DNA of 64,000 nt from an uncultured Bacteroidales bacterium (GTDB lineage: Bacteria; Bacteroidota; Bacteroidia; Bacteroidales; F082): assembly GCA_946408345.1 (NCBI GenBank), contig CAMJRR010000003.1, positions 62,001-126,000 of the forward strand. Direction: 5' to 3'. The position numbers were made by a program, and so were the translations under genes. The notes beneath the pieces are model-generated. The model did not search any database, was not told the origin of the DNA, and saw only the letters and a program-made list of their open reading frames with translations. Shown in pieces: positions 1 to 9,940 of this stretch; position 1 is the stretch's first letter; each line of letters opens with the position of its first letter.

Positions 1-1378
1 TCTTAGCGTAGGCATTGGTAATGTCATAAAGTGAAGCCTCTCCCCCACCCACAATGAGCGAAAGGCCGTAGTGATCCGCCTCGAAAACGATGCCTTTCAG
101 CGGCAACTGCTTGAGCAAAGCATGAAACCGCTGTTGGCCATATTCGCGCAACAGATGCACGAAAGGCGCATTCAAAGAGTTCTGCAAGGCTTTGTCGGCA
201 GGTACTGCACCCCAATACTCACCGCTGTAATTCTTTGGGGTAAAGCCTGAAAGACTCATCGGGATGTCGGGCAGGACCATTTGAGGCAACAAAGTGCCTT
301 CATCCAGCATGGCAGCGAAAAGGAAGGGTTTCAAAATGCTACCCGTCGAGCGTTGCGCCTTCACCATGTCGACCATGGCCGCATCAGAGGCATCGCTGTT
401 ATTACCCACGTAGGCAATGATTTCATCATTCAGATAATCAACCACATACACCGCAGCATTGTCGATGTTGTTCATCACATTAGTTTCATGGTGGCGGTGC
501 ATGATGTCCAACACCGAACGTTGCAAATTGAAATCGATAGTGGAAGCGATGTGCACGCCGTGATGCTTTTTGTCTTGGTCGCTGAGGTAATAATAGGCCA
601 GCATGGGCATGTCGAAAGGCTTGTCTGGGATGTTCTCCATCATGGCCAGTTCGGCATCTTCCTCTGAGAGCCTTGGCGAGCCAAATCGTTTGGGGATGAA
701 GGTCTTGGAATAGGGCAAACGCTGCAACAATTCATTGCGTTTCTGTTCCAATCGCCCGCGGGAACGGCCTGGATGAATCAGAGCCGGAGAGTTGGGCAAT
801 ACGGCAAGGGTGGCTGCCTCGCCCCATGAGAGCTCATCAGGCGTAGTATGGAAATAGCGCCACGCCGCCGCATCGATGCCCACCACATTGCCGCCGAAGG
901 GCGCGTTGGCGGCATACATGTTAAGGATAGACCTTTTGGAATAGTGAAATTCCAAGCGCATGGCAAGGATAACCTCCCAAAACTTTTCGGCATAGGTACG
1001 TGGCGGGTTGTCGCGCGACATACGCACTACCTGCATCGAAATCGTACTGCCCCCTCTGACCACCTCCCCTGCCTTCATGTTATCGATGAACGATTTCACG
1101 AACGAAACAGGGTTGAAGCCAGGATGGAAGAAAAACCAACGGTCTTCGTATTCCAAGAGGCAGGCGACGTATTTCGGGGAATAGTGGTTGGTGGCGGGAA
1201 AACGCCATTGTCCGTCATCGGCAATCTTCGCGCCGAGCAGTTCGCCGTTTCTGTCCGTCAACACTGTCGAATACGGCTTGTCGAAGCGTGGCACTGGGAT
1301 GCACAAGAAGCCAATGAAAAGGCCCGCAAGGACCAATAAGACAATCTTTTTTTTCTTATGTCTTGCGAGCCATTTCAT
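1..1378 (-). CDS. pbpC: Penicillin-binding protein 1C, partial (C-terminus beyond left edge)
   Basis: The visible 459 codons start at an ATG on the minus strand at 1378 and run off the window. A short basic N-terminus and one membrane anchor (about residues 10-27) are followed by a GT51 peptidoglycan glycosyltransferase domain with EDRWFFFHPG (catalytic Glu) and RGGSTISMQ. A transpeptidase domain follows with the active-site tetrad S347-I-L-K350 in the motif RSTGSILKPF. The protein polymerises and cross-links glycan strands at the periplasmic face. The gene begins 13 bases after the stop of the alpha-2-macroglobulin gene, the classic yfhM-pbpC pairing, so the two are probably co-transcribed. 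The C-terminal PBP1C-specific domain cannot be checked because the gene is cut. Confidence 0.93.
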   Translation of the reverse strand, partial: MKWLARHKKKKIVLLVLAGLFIGFLCIPVPRFDKPYSTVLTDRNGELLGAKIADDGQWRFPATNHYSPKYVACLLEYEDRWFFFHPGFNPVSFVKSFIDNMKAGEVVRGGSTISMQVVRMSRDNPPRTYAEKFWEVILAMRLEFHYSKRSILNMYAANAPFGGNVVGIDAAAWRYFHTTPDELSWGEAATLAVLPNSPALIHPGRSRGRLEQKRNELLQRLPYSKTFIPKRFGSPRLSEEDAELAMMENIPDKPFDMPMLAYYYLSDQDKKHHGVHIASTIDFNLQRSVLDIMHRHHETNVMNNIDNAAVYVVDYLNDEIIAYVGNNSDASDAAMVDMVKAQRSTGSILKPFLFAAMLDEGTLLPQMVLPDIPMSLSGFTPKNYSGEYWGAVPADKALQNSLNAPFVHLLREYGQQRFHALLKQLPLKGIVFEADHYGLSLIVGGGEASLYDITNAYAK

Positions 1379-1391
1379 CGTGTTAAACAGA

Positions 1392-4300
1392 TTACTTCAC
1401 CACACACCCACGAGCAGGAATCTGATAGAAGATCTCGGCATTATACATGTCCTCGCAGCGGACGGAGGGAATCATGTAGTTGCCTTCGTAGGTGGCGTTG
1501 GCCTTCAGGGTAAAGGTCTTCTTGCTACGAGGTGAAAGGTCGAAGTAGAAGTATGCACGGTCGTCGCGAAGGTCGATGTGCTTGGCGCCTTCGTTGCCAG
1601 TCATATCGCCACTCAAGCGGTCGTTCACCAGCTCCCAACCCGAAGGCAGGTAGTACGACAGCGCCAGTTCCGTGACTTGATACTCGCTCGGGTTGGTCAC
1701 CGTCATCTGCACCTTGAGGTCGGAGCCCGCAGTCAGATTCGTCAAGTTGACCAGGTTGCCGTTCTTGTCGGTATAGCTCACCGTCATGTTGATGAAGTTG
1801 CCGCTCTCGTTCATGTCGTACTCGGGGACTGAGGTCTTAGTGAAGAGGTTGGCGATCATCTTCTGGTCGGAATTGTTCTTAATCTCGACCGAGTTGCTTC
1901 CCAGTTTAGGCGTAAAGCCATATCCAACCGAAGCCATGTTAGTATTCAGCGTACGTTCCTCACCATTCACCTTCACCGTAGCAGAGAGGTTGGTCTTGTT
2001 GACACCCATCTTCTCGGCATACTTGCCCAAGACAAAGAGTGCAAAAGCCGTCGACTGCGTATCCATCCAACGGTCACCACTGATCATGCGGCACACGCTG
2101 TTGATATTGTTCTGCACTGTGCCTTGGTCAACATCGCAAAGCATTTGGACGTATGTCAGGAACGCAAGGTCGCGGGTACGGGAACCGAAGGAAGTGTAGT
2201 AGTCGGACATCATCGTACCGTCTTCAACAACTGGCAACAGGTTCTGCGCAATGCTCGTCTTACCCGTTTGGGCGAAGGCGGCAGCAGCCAAAGCCTTAGT
2301 CAAGTCGTAGCGCATATCCAATTCCTTGAAACGGTTCATGGCACCCATCTCAGCCTTGCCAGCCAAAGCCAGCACAAAGAGACGATAGGCTTGGATGGTT
2401 TCGCCCTGCTTGTAGTCGGGGTTGTTCTTCCACTGCTTGGCACGGTCGGACTGGTATTTCAGCAGACCGTCTAAGAAATATTGCGGCACGTTGTAGCCCT
2501 GCTTGTTGGCCTCGACCAAGAAATGCAAAGCGTAAATCTCGGTCCACGGGTTGGTGTAATTGCCACCAGGCCAGTTAGTCATCGAGTTGTCTGACTTCTG
2601 ATACGACTTCAGGTTGGTGATGGCCCACGTAATGTTGTTACGCATCTCTTCTTTTTCATTATCACTGAGTTGGATGAAATAGTTGAGATAGAGTTGCGGG
2701 AAAGCTTTCGAAGTCGTCTGTTCGAGGCAACCGTGAGGATAATCAATCAAATAATCTATACGGCCAAAGAGGTCGACAGGCAGCAACGACGACACGGTAA
2801 TGTTGCCTTGTTGTGTGCCAGCCATGCCTGCGAGCTCAAACGGCACGTTCACCGTCTGACCCGCTTCTATCTCCTTAGTAATGGTATTGCGACGTTCAGC
2901 GTATGGCATACGGATAGGCATCAGCGTCGATGACTCGGCTGTGTAGCCATCGCCCGTCACTGAGACCTTCAATTCTGCATTACCCAATGTCTTCGGGATA
3001 CTCGTCCTGACAGCAACGATGCCTTCGCCATTGCCATCAATCTGAACCGTAGTCGGCAAACTGCCAACGGGCTCCAAGTTCTTGTTGTCGAACTTCACCT
3101 GCAAGGTCTTGTTCTTCATCGTGGGTGCCTGCACCTGCACCTTGAGGTTCAACTCATCACCAGGAGCCACCACACGTGGTGCCGAAGGATAAAGGTTGAT
3201 GGGGTCGACAACGGTCATTCGTTTGTCAGCTGAGCCGAACGCTTTGCCATTACCCTTAGCCACCACCATGAAGCGAAGAGCGCCAGAGCACAGCGGCACC
3301 TCGAAACTATGCGTATTGGTCTCACCAGCCTTCAGTTCGAATGGTCCTAAAGTGACCGCGTATGCCTTGAAACGTTTATCAAGAGTGACTTCCTGGTTGA
3401 GGATGCCGTCACCACCGATAGCATAAACGGAGCCCAACTCGCCACTGAATGCATCAACGACGGAAGCATAGTTATCCCAAGTGCGCACACTCAATGATTG
3501 CTTGCTGTTGAAGTAGCCATAAGGATTCGGCGTCGAGAAGTTGGTCAAGCCAAGGATGCCTTCATCGACGACTGCCAAAGTATAGGTCATGGCTTGCTTG
3601 TTGGCTTCTGCAACCTTCACGTCAATCTTTTTCTTGGTGTTGGCCGTTTCAGGCATCTGGATATTGGGCTGTAGTAGCATCTTCTTGTTCTCCACTTTAA
3701 CCGGTACCACGCCATAAAGACGGATAGGCATATCGTTGGCTGCGTCGTGCGGCTGAATCAGTGCCACATAGATGTACACGTTCGGAATCATCTCGTCCGT
3801 AGCAGCAATTTCCACCTTACCTTCCTGACCAAGATTTTCCACCAGCATGGATTGCAGCACCTTATCGTTGGCCTCCACCGTGACTAAAGCCTTAGCCTTT
3901 TCGTTGGCAGGGAAGGTCACAACGATCTTCTCACCCACCTGATAGCTATCGGCAGTGGCCTTCATGGCCAATTGTGCAGGCGCTCCCGAAGCAGAGGAGG
4001 AATGGCCATAACCCCAGTCGAAGGAAATGACTTTGGCGAACAGGTTGCCACCCTGCTTGTCATTGACAACAAACAGATAGTAGCCCCATTTCTCATCGGG
4101 GATGTTGAAAGTAACTGAAGTTGTGCCATTACAAGTCAAAGTGCCATTTTGTGTAGGAGCCTTGTAAGTCCCCGAAACATAGCGCTGCAAGGAATAGTCA
4201 TCTTCGCTCGACCACCACCAATAGGAATCCAACCTATAGAGTGCATACTCCAATGCAACCGCCGATTTGTAGGCAGTGCCATTCTCGCTCACCATGGCGA

Positions 4301-6908
4301 TATTGAATTTCCAGTCCTTGTTGGTATCATAATAACTGCCGTATTTCGAGGAGGTCTCGGGCAGTTCCACACCCACATAGCGCTCATAGGGCGAGAGTTT
4401 CGTCTTGAACGAAGCGATGCTGAAGTCGCCACCTTGCTCGAAGACCTTCACCGTGAAGGTGCCGTTCATCATCTGAGCAGCATACACATCCTTCAAAGGG
4501 CCAAAGCCAACATTGGCGACGCCCTCTGAATTAAGATTGCCGCTGAAGAGCGACAATTCCTGTGGCTCAAAGTTCTGGGTCTCGTTGACGAAAGTATAAT
4601 TGGCAAAATCCTTGAAAGTGGTCTCGCCTTCACGCAATTTAACATCCACTTCAGCCTTTAAACCATTGGCTTTCATCCCATTAAGCCATCTTGAAGTGAG
4701 GTTAACACGGTCATTGCGAGATATGCTGACCACCTCTGGCAAGTCAAACTTAATTTCCAAGCGGTTGGGCTTTACGGTCTCCACACGAAGGTTTTGGACA
4801 ATGGTGTTTGTGCCCACCTTGTAACGCGCCATCCAAAGGCCAGTCTCATCGGAGACATTCGTCGGAACGGTGAAGCAGTAAATGTCGTTGACTGGTTTGG
4901 TGTTCACCTGCTTGGCATACAGACGACCTGTAGCATCCAGCACTTCAAGGACAACAGGATAGTCATCCGGAACAGTTGACTCCAAATCGTTGAGCATAAG
5001 GTTGAGTTGCAGCTCATCGCCCGGACGCCACACGCCACGGTTGGAGTAAGCAAAAGCGGATACGCCTTTCTCCACGGCCTCGCCTGCTATATCGAAACGG
5101 CTGTATGACAAGGCATTGCCATCATTCAACTTAATGACCGACTTACTGCCTTTCTTATCGGTAGCCACCAGGAAGGCAGGACGATTGACACATTTCAATT
5201 GGGCATGGCCCATGGCATCAACACTACCCTTAGCTATTTCCTGCTTCTGGAAGTTGTATGCTTTGACCAAAGCTCCAGTAGCTGGTTGGGCATCCGAAAT
5301 CTGATAAACATAGGCATCAACAATGTCGTTACGGCCCATCTTTGCCGTCACGGCAAGGTCGCTGACAACGATGTTCTTCTTCTCTTCCACATAGTTGTAA
5401 TAGTAGTAGCCGTTGGGATCGCCCCACTCGCCATCGTAGTTATATTCCTTATAGTCGTAGCTTTGGCCATCCCAATAATCGGCCTCTCTGGCCTCATTGT
5501 CGACCACGGCCTTCTTCATTTCTTCGGAGGCGAAAGTATAGTCGGCAGGACCAAAGTTAAGGCTCAACTGATACATCGCGCCAGGTTCCACCTTGATATA
5601 ATCGGAAAGCACGATGGGGAAAGTCTTCCATTGGTTGGCATACGGATTGTCGATGGCAAGACGCACCTTCTTTTCCAAACGACCCGCCTTACGCACACCG
5701 TAAGTCTCGTTAAGTTCGTTGTCCTGCAAGAAGGAAAGGATATTGTCGTCGAAAACACGGATAATCCTCAGTGTCACTGCGTTGAGGCAGATAGCATCGA
5801 AATACACCGTGGTCTCGTCCACATTGGGAATGATGACGCCATCATCGGTCCAGCGCACTTTGGGCAAGTTGTCAGTCAAGTCGAAATCAAACTGATAGTC
5901 GCTTTGCAGCACCATGCCATTGTCGGCACGAATGCCACTACCCACGGTCATCTGCAATTCCGAAAGCTGGTATTTATACAAGGAAGACTTGTCGAAATAG
6001 AAATCAATCTTATTTCCCTTAATGTCAGCCTTGTAGCCAAGATTTTTGTTGAAATCCACATAACCCGAAAGGTTTTGGTTCTCCTTCAGGGGTTGTGAGA
6101 AGACCAGTGTGCCCTTGCTGGCCACCTTGTCAACATCAAACATCACTGGCTCGTAAGTGTCTTTGGCATACACCATCAGGTTACGCTCCATCTTTGCCTT
6201 GCAATCGAGAGCCTTGCCTTCGAGGACAACAGGAACCTCATAGTTGGTATTTTTACGATTGAAGTTCTGTAACTCGAAATCGTAAACATTGTTGCCCACA
6301 TAAGTCACCTGCACGGGATGACTCTTACGGAAAGACTCATCGAAAAGGTTAACGACCTCGTCTTGGTCGGCAGGAACCGCAAAAGCCACTCGCATGAGGT
6401 AATTCATCTCCTCGTTCGAAGTGCAAATAGGCTGCACCGTGACGAGGCTGAAGTTCTGGCGACGCACCCCAAAACCGAACTCAAGGGTCTGGTCGGAAGC
6501 CACATTCACGAAGTCCGACATCTTGAATTTGCAGACGTAGTTCTGGTTTTTGTCGATGTCGTCGTACTGGAAGCCGATGGTGTTCTCGTCAATCCACACA
6601 GCCTTGCCCTTCAAAGCAGGCGTGAAATTGAAGGCTTTGGCAGAAATGTCCTCACCATATTTCACCTTGAGCAGTTCAGGGTTACTGAAGCGCACCACGA
6701 TAGGCTCGCCAGCAGCAATCACACCGGAGGTGTAGCTGTCCAAGAAGGGCAGCAAGTCCTGGCTGATAGGCTGGATGCGCTCGACGAAGGATTTTGAACT
6801 CACAGTCGTTGTTCCCTTCTTGCCGCACGAGGGCAAAAGGCCAAGCAGCAACACTCCAACAATCAGACTGATGCCGCTGATTCTTTTCATTCTTTGTTTT
6901 GTGCTCAT
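1392..6908 (-). CDS. Alpha-2-macroglobulin family lipoprotein with thioester motif
   Basis: This is an 1838-residue exported lipoprotein. The signal sequence ends in a lipobox LLPSC with the lipidated Cys at residue 28; an internal Met7 is an alternative start. The protein has the layout of bacterial alpha-2-macroglobulins: serial MG beta-sandwich domains, a bait-like centre, then a helical thioester domain with GCLEQTTSKAF (Cys1394 and Gln1397 would form the thioester). Such proteins trap or block foreign proteases in the periplasm. Coupling with pbpC downstream fits the known idea that the pair guards and repairs the wall after outer-membrane breach. A -7 box lies 31 bases upstream. The tyrosine-rich stretch near residues 480-510 has no role I can name. 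Confidence 0.93.
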   Translation of the reverse strand: MSTKQRMKRISGISLIVGVLLLGLLPSCGKKGTTTVSSKSFVERIQPISQDLLPFLDSYTSGVIAAGEPIVVRFSNPELLKVKYGEDISAKAFNFTPALKGKAVWIDENTIGFQYDDIDKNQNYVCKFKMSDFVNVASDQTLEFGFGVRRQNFSLVTVQPICTSNEEMNYLMRVAFAVPADQDEVVNLFDESFRKSHPVQVTYVGNNVYDFELQNFNRKNTNYEVPVVLEGKALDCKAKMERNLMVYAKDTYEPVMFDVDKVASKGTLVFSQPLKENQNLSGYVDFNKNLGYKADIKGNKIDFYFDKSSLYKYQLSELQMTVGSGIRADNGMVLQSDYQFDFDLTDNLPKVRWTDDGVIIPNVDETTVYFDAICLNAVTLRIIRVFDDNILSFLQDNELNETYGVRKAGRLEKKVRLAIDNPYANQWKTFPIVLSDYIKVEPGAMYQLSLNFGPADYTFASEEMKKAVVDNEAREADYWDGQSYDYKEYNYDGEWGDPNGYYYYNYVEEKKNIVVSDLAVTAKMGRNDIVDAYVYQISDAQPATGALVKAYNFQKQEIAKGSVDAMGHAQLKCVNRPAFLVATDKKGSKSVIKLNDGNALSYSRFDIAGEAVEKGVSAFAYSNRGVWRPGDELQLNLMLNDLESTVPDDYPVVLEVLDATGRLYAKQVNTKPVNDIYCFTVPTNVSDETGLWMARYKVGTNTIVQNLRVETVKPNRLEIKFDLPEVVSISRNDRVNLTSRWLNGMKANGLKAEVDVKLREGETTFKDFANYTFVNETQNFEPQELSLFSGNLNSEGVANVGFGPLKDVYAAQMMNGTFTVKVFEQGGDFSIASFKTKLSPYERYVGVELPETSSKYGSYYDTNKDWKFNIAMVSENGTAYKSAVALEYALYRLDSYWWWSSEDDYSLQRYVSGTYKAPTQNGTLTCNGTTSVTFNIPDEKWGYYLFVVNDKQGGNLFAKVISFDWGYGHSSSASGAPAQLAMKATADSYQVGEKIVVTFPANEKAKALVTVEANDKVLQSMLVENLGQEGKVEIAATDEMIPNVYIYVALIQPHDAANDMPIRLYGVVPVKVENKKMLLQPNIQMPETANTKKKIDVKVAEANKQAMTYTLAVVDEGILGLTNFSTPNPYGYFNSKQSLSVRTWDNYASVVDAFSGELGSVYAIGGDGILNQEVTLDKRFKAYAVTLGPFELKAGETNTHSFEVPLCSGALRFMVVAKGNGKAFGSADKRMTVVDPINLYPSAPRVVAPGDELNLKVQVQAPTMKNKTLQVKFDNKNLEPVGSLPTTVQIDGNGEGIVAVRTSIPKTLGNAELKVSVTGDGYTAESSTLMPIRMPYAERRNTITKEIEAGQTVNVPFELAGMAGTQQGNITVSSLLPVDLFGRIDYLIDYPHGCLEQTTSKAFPQLYLNYFIQLSDNEKEEMRNNITWAITNLKSYQKSDNSMTNWPGGNYTNPWTEIYALHFLVEANKQGYNVPQYFLDGLLKYQSDRAKQWKNNPDYKQGETIQAYRLFVLALAGKAEMGAMNRFKELDMRYDLTKALAAAAFAQTGKTSIAQNLLPVVEDGTMMSDYYTSFGSRTRDLAFLTYVQMLCDVDQGTVQNNINSVCRMISGDRWMDTQSTAFALFVLGKYAEKMGVNKTNLSATVKVNGEERTLNTNMASVGYGFTPKLGSNSVEIKNNSDQKMIANLFTKTSVPEYDMNESGNFINMTVSYTDKNGNLVNLTNLTAGSDLKVQMTVTNPSEYQVTELALSYYLPSGWELVNDRLSGDMTGNEGAKHIDLRDDRAYFYFDLSPRSKKTFTLKANATYEGNYMIPSVRCEDMYNAEIFYQIPARGCVVK

Positions 6909-6939
6909 ATCATTTAGATTTTAGATGATTTCGAGAGTA

Positions 6940-6947
6940 CAAAAATA
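6940..6947 (-). promoter_or_regulatory. Promoter -7 box (TAnnTTTG) of the A2M-pbpC operon
   Basis: On the minus strand the octamer is TATTTTTG, matching the Bacteroidota sigma-ABfr -7 consensus, with a TTG at 6966-6964 near the expected -33 position. It leaves a leader of about 25-30 bases before the ATG at 6908. Confidence 0.6.
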
Positions 6948-6964
6948 GAAAACCTAATTAAAAC

Positions 6965-7007
6965 AAAAAAGCCATTTTTCATTTTTTCATTGAAAAACGG
7001 CTTTTTT
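6965..7007 (-). terminator. Intrinsic terminator after the T9SS cargo gene
   Basis: Arms 6965-6980 and 6992-7007 are 16 bases each with one G-T type mismatch and an 11-base loop. On the minus strand the hairpin ends in GGCTTTTTTG followed by a T/A-rich tract. It separates the secreted-protein operon (7-10 kb) from the A2M operon. Confidence 0.8.
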
Positions 7008-7081
7008 CAGGTAAGTTTTATGGTTTTACGCTCCACAACCCACCTTTCGGAAACGAGCTCAGTCGCTCCTTCTCATTGATT

Positions 7082-7984
7082 TTATTCTTTCACCACCTTG
7101 CGCACGCACTTTCGTCCTTCATTGTCGGTGATGTTGACGAAATAGACGCCTGCCGGCAAGCCGCTGAGGTCGATTTGCAGGCGTTCACTCTCGCCCGTGA
7201 CGGAAGCTACACGCTGGCCAAGTGCATTGATGACTTCGGCCGATATCAGGTCCTTGCCCATGATGGTGACCAGGCCGTTAGTGGGGTTGGGGTGGACGGT
7301 GGCGAAGGCATCGGAGACGTTTTCTTTTACATCCCATGTAAAATCTGTCTGACCTAAACGCATAGGGTAGTCTGGAATGGTACAAAAGGCCATACGGTTA
7401 ATGCATAGCAATCCTTCTGTCCATTGGGGTGGTGCCGTGGTCCAATGCCAATTCATGGAGCATTCCATCCATCCGTAACAATAGTGCGTCTCTTGATCAG
7501 CTCCCGTGATTTCGTGGCGTATGGCAATCATAAGGTGGTCCTCAGTAATGTCTGGTTCGATAGCAGTACCGCCTGAAACAGCTTGGTACATATAATCGTC
7601 CCACTTTGATATACCGTCAGGTATATTTCGAAGCGTGTCTAAACGCACACCTTCTGGAAGATAGGTAAAAACCCACATACACCATCCAGGCATTGTAGGA
7701 TGGCTAATGACATCATATAGAAAACAAGGGTATACAGACCATCCAGCCTTGTCGGCTTTGATGCCTAAAAAAGTAGCTTTGTTGATTGTAGTAATGCCAG
7801 CCGTGGTGTGAAAATCATAAATGGAGTCTCCGTCTATATCGAAATGTGTTCCTATGGATGGTAATCCGTTTCTAGAGAAATCACATACATCTATGGAATC
7901 CAAATATATGATTTCGCCTTGTTGGGCTTGAAGGCTGACAAAACAAAATAACAAAAAGGTTAGAGATAGAAGTTTTGTTTTCAT
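7082..7984 (-). CDS. Secreted protein with T9SS type A C-terminal sorting domain
   Basis: This 300-residue protein has an N-terminal signal peptide (about 21 residues ending in LQAQ). The last 70 residues form a typical Por secretion tail: VHPNPTNGLVTI, then LPAGVYFVNI and a basic end. The central 200 residues contain many Trp, Tyr and Cys residues and a CYGWMECSMNWHW stretch; I recognise no catalytic family. It should cross the outer membrane by the type IX system. It is the last gene of the apparent DUF3244 / S74-like / GH16 / T9SS run and is followed by a clear terminator. Confidence 0.85.
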   Translation of the reverse strand: MKTKLLSLTFLLFCFVSLQAQQGEIIYLDSIDVCDFSRNGLPSIGTHFDIDGDSIYDFHTTAGITTINKATFLGIKADKAGWSVYPCFLYDVISHPTMPGWCMWVFTYLPEGVRLDTLRNIPDGISKWDDYMYQAVSGGTAIEPDITEDHLMIAIRHEITGADQETHYCYGWMECSMNWHWTTAPPQWTEGLLCINRMAFCTIPDYPMRLGQTDFTWDVKENVSDAFATVHPNPTNGLVTIMGKDLISAEVINALGQRVASVTGESERLQIDLSGLPAGVYFVNITDNEGRKCVRKVVKE

Positions 7985-8010
7985 ATTATTATGTTGTTGA
8001 TTTATTATGT

Positions 8011-9171
8011 TTATAGGTTTTCAGGACACTCTTGCACGATAAGCGTCATTTTTGCGCCTTGCGGCAATTCAAAAGGTTGGTCTATTGAAATGGATTCTGC
8101 AGCCCGAAAAGTATGATTTGAGTTTTGAGGAACTATTAGTCCATTTGTGGATCCTATTGATATGGAGTGTTTTACGCTTGCCGAATAATTTTGCCAATCT
8201 GTGGTTGTGCGGATAAAAACATCCTCAGAGCAATCGGTTTTTAGTTTGTATGCTTTTATGTAATCTATTATTAACTTATCAGTGCCAAACCATGTTAGAT
8301 TTCCATAATATATGCCAATTGCGTAGGAGACTAACAACCATTTTCTGTATTGTGGGATATGCTCTATGTTTCGGTATTCACTTACAACGTTTCCGTCACG
8401 ATACCATTTTACATAATCGGGCATCCATTCAAGTCCAAATGTATGGTATTCTCTTAAATCGGGTACATTTGAAGGCAAGTGGTAGTATTCTTTCGCATAA
8501 TTAATTGCATGATTGTTTGGGTCTAAAGAATCAAAAACATAAACACCGTTGGGGTTGTGCCAGATGCCAGAACTATAGCCATGTAGCATATCATCTTGGC
8601 TGTCTGCGTTTGAATATTCCATTATATCAATTTCTTCGTATGATTCTGGACCACCACCGAACAACCAGAAACAGGCGTGAGCATCCCTGTGTGCTGGCGT
8701 TTTAAAACAAATTTCATAATACCCGAAACCGAATTTCGGAAGGCTTTGTATCATTCCAGATAGATAGTTATTGTGCGGTTGTTCACAATTCTCACATATA
8801 GCACCTGGAATATTTTGAGGAAGAATGTAGTCTCCATTAGTGCAACTCAAGTCGTCTTCTCCTTTGTATTCTGAAATAAGACTCAAAACATCATTTTCAA
8901 AAACACAATGTGAAGGCTGATAAACTTGATGATGGTATTCATCTGTAAAAACAGTACAAGGATAATACGCCCCACAACTACACCTCCAAATAATAGTAGG
9001 ATGTTCCGAAGATGTTAGTTCATTAAAAGAATAGGTATCCCATCCTCTTCCTGTACTAATAAAACCGTCATTTAGAATTTCTTCCCAATTATTATCTTCA
9101 ACAAGGTCAATCTGCGCCATTATGTTCATCGTTATAAACATTATGCCGCAAAGGTATACAAACTTTTTCAT
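8011..9171 (-). CDS. Secreted glycoside hydrolase family 16 protein (beta-glucanase-like)
   Basis: It is read from the ATG at 9171 (386 residues), because MKKFVYLCGIMFITMNIMAQ is a good signal peptide, while the upstream in-frame ATG at 9192 would overlap the preceding gene's stop. The GH16 active-site strand is present: E180-I-D182-I-M-E185, the nucleophile, assisting Asp and acid/base. TFGLEWMPDYVKWYRDGN downstream is also typical of the fold. Family members cut beta-1,3 or mixed beta-1,3/1,4 glucans, agar or carrageenan; the substrate cannot be told. The final 60 residues (ESISIDQPFELPQGAK) resemble the coat-hanger beta tail common in Bacteroidota secreted proteins. No susC/susD pair is nearby, so this is not a classic utilisation locus. 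Confidence 0.85.
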   Translation of the reverse strand: MKKFVYLCGIMFITMNIMAQIDLVEDNNWEEILNDGFISTGRGWDTYSFNELTSSEHPTIIWRCSCGAYYPCTVFTDEYHHQVYQPSHCVFENDVLSLISEYKGEDDLSCTNGDYILPQNIPGAICENCEQPHNNYLSGMIQSLPKFGFGYYEICFKTPAHRDAHACFWLFGGGPESYEEIDIMEYSNADSQDDMLHGYSSGIWHNPNGVYVFDSLDPNNHAINYAKEYYHLPSNVPDLREYHTFGLEWMPDYVKWYRDGNVVSEYRNIEHIPQYRKWLLVSYAIGIYYGNLTWFGTDKLIIDYIKAYKLKTDCSEDVFIRTTTDWQNYSASVKHSISIGSTNGLIVPQNSNHTFRAAESISIDQPFELPQGAKMTLIVQECPENL

Positions 9172-9188
9172 GGCTACGTAGTTTTTGG

Positions 9189-9899
9189 TCACTTTTTACC
9201 ATTCAAAAGTCCGTTTTCCCTTAGAATGGATTCCAATTGGTCAATCCTGGCCTGCTGTTCCTTGAAGGCCTCGACGAGTACGGTCACTATGGCGTTGTAG
9301 TTGATGCCCACTAGACCGCTGGGGTCGTGGCGCACGGCCTCGGGCAGCACATCCTCCAACTCCTCGGCCACCAAGCCTGCTGTGCGGCCTTTTTCCAAGT
9401 CGTGGAGCAGACCTTCCACAGCATCAGGGTCGACATAGTCGCTGTTCTCGATTTCTTCGGGCGTGATGCCCTCAAACTCGTCCGAATCCAAAAAGTAGCC
9501 TTTCATCATAGAGACCATCCCCGAAGCATCTTCGATGGGGTGGACAGCTTTGTTTGGCTGGAAGGGCTGTGCTATGGTGAGGTAGCTGCCGTAGGCGTAG
9601 ACGTTTCCGTATCCCGAGACGTAGAAAGACAGGGGGACCAAGGGCAAATGTAATTGAGGGGGAATCACAGCCCATGCCCTGACAAGGGAATTGTACGTTT
9701 TGGTTTGGGAAGTCAGCTCGTACGCGGTGGTCACGTTAGGCTCGATGGACATCACTCCTGAAGTCGGGATTTGGATTCCAGAGGATGTGGTCGCGCTTTG
9801 CAGGCTGATTTGTCCAGTGTTGTGGACCTTGATGGCTGTTTGCGCCTGTGCCGCCATTGTAAGCAGCACGATGGCTAATGTCAACAATGTCTTTTTCAT
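9189..9899 (-). CDS. Secreted protein with S74-like chaperone tail (probably not self-cleaving)
   Basis: It is read from the ATG at 9899 (236 residues), which gives the signal peptide MKKTLLTLAIVLLTMAAQAQ; the longer frame begins with non-signal sequence. The C-terminal 110 residues resemble the intramolecular chaperone domain of endosialidase/tail-fibre proteins: GLVAEELEDVLPEAV, GINYNAIVTVLVEAFKEQQ and a final coiled coil with a leucine repeat. The usual Ser-Asp-x-Arg-x-Lys start of the peptidase domain is replaced (NKAVHPIEDASG), so autocleavage is doubtful. The body may be a small beta structure trimerised by the tail. It lies between the DUF3244 and GH16 genes. Confidence 0.72.
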   Translation of the reverse strand: MKKTLLTLAIVLLTMAAQAQTAIKVHNTGQISLQSATTSSGIQIPTSGVMSIEPNVTTAYELTSQTKTYNSLVRAWAVIPPQLHLPLVPLSFYVSGYGNVYAYGSYLTIAQPFQPNKAVHPIEDASGMVSMMKGYFLDSDEFEGITPEEIENSDYVDPDAVEGLLHDLEKGRTAGLVAEELEDVLPEAVRHDPSGLVGINYNAIVTVLVEAFKEQQARIDQLESILRENGLLNGKK

Positions 9900-9940
9900 T
9901 TTTTTTGTGTTTTTAAAGATTTGTAATTCAATTACGTTGT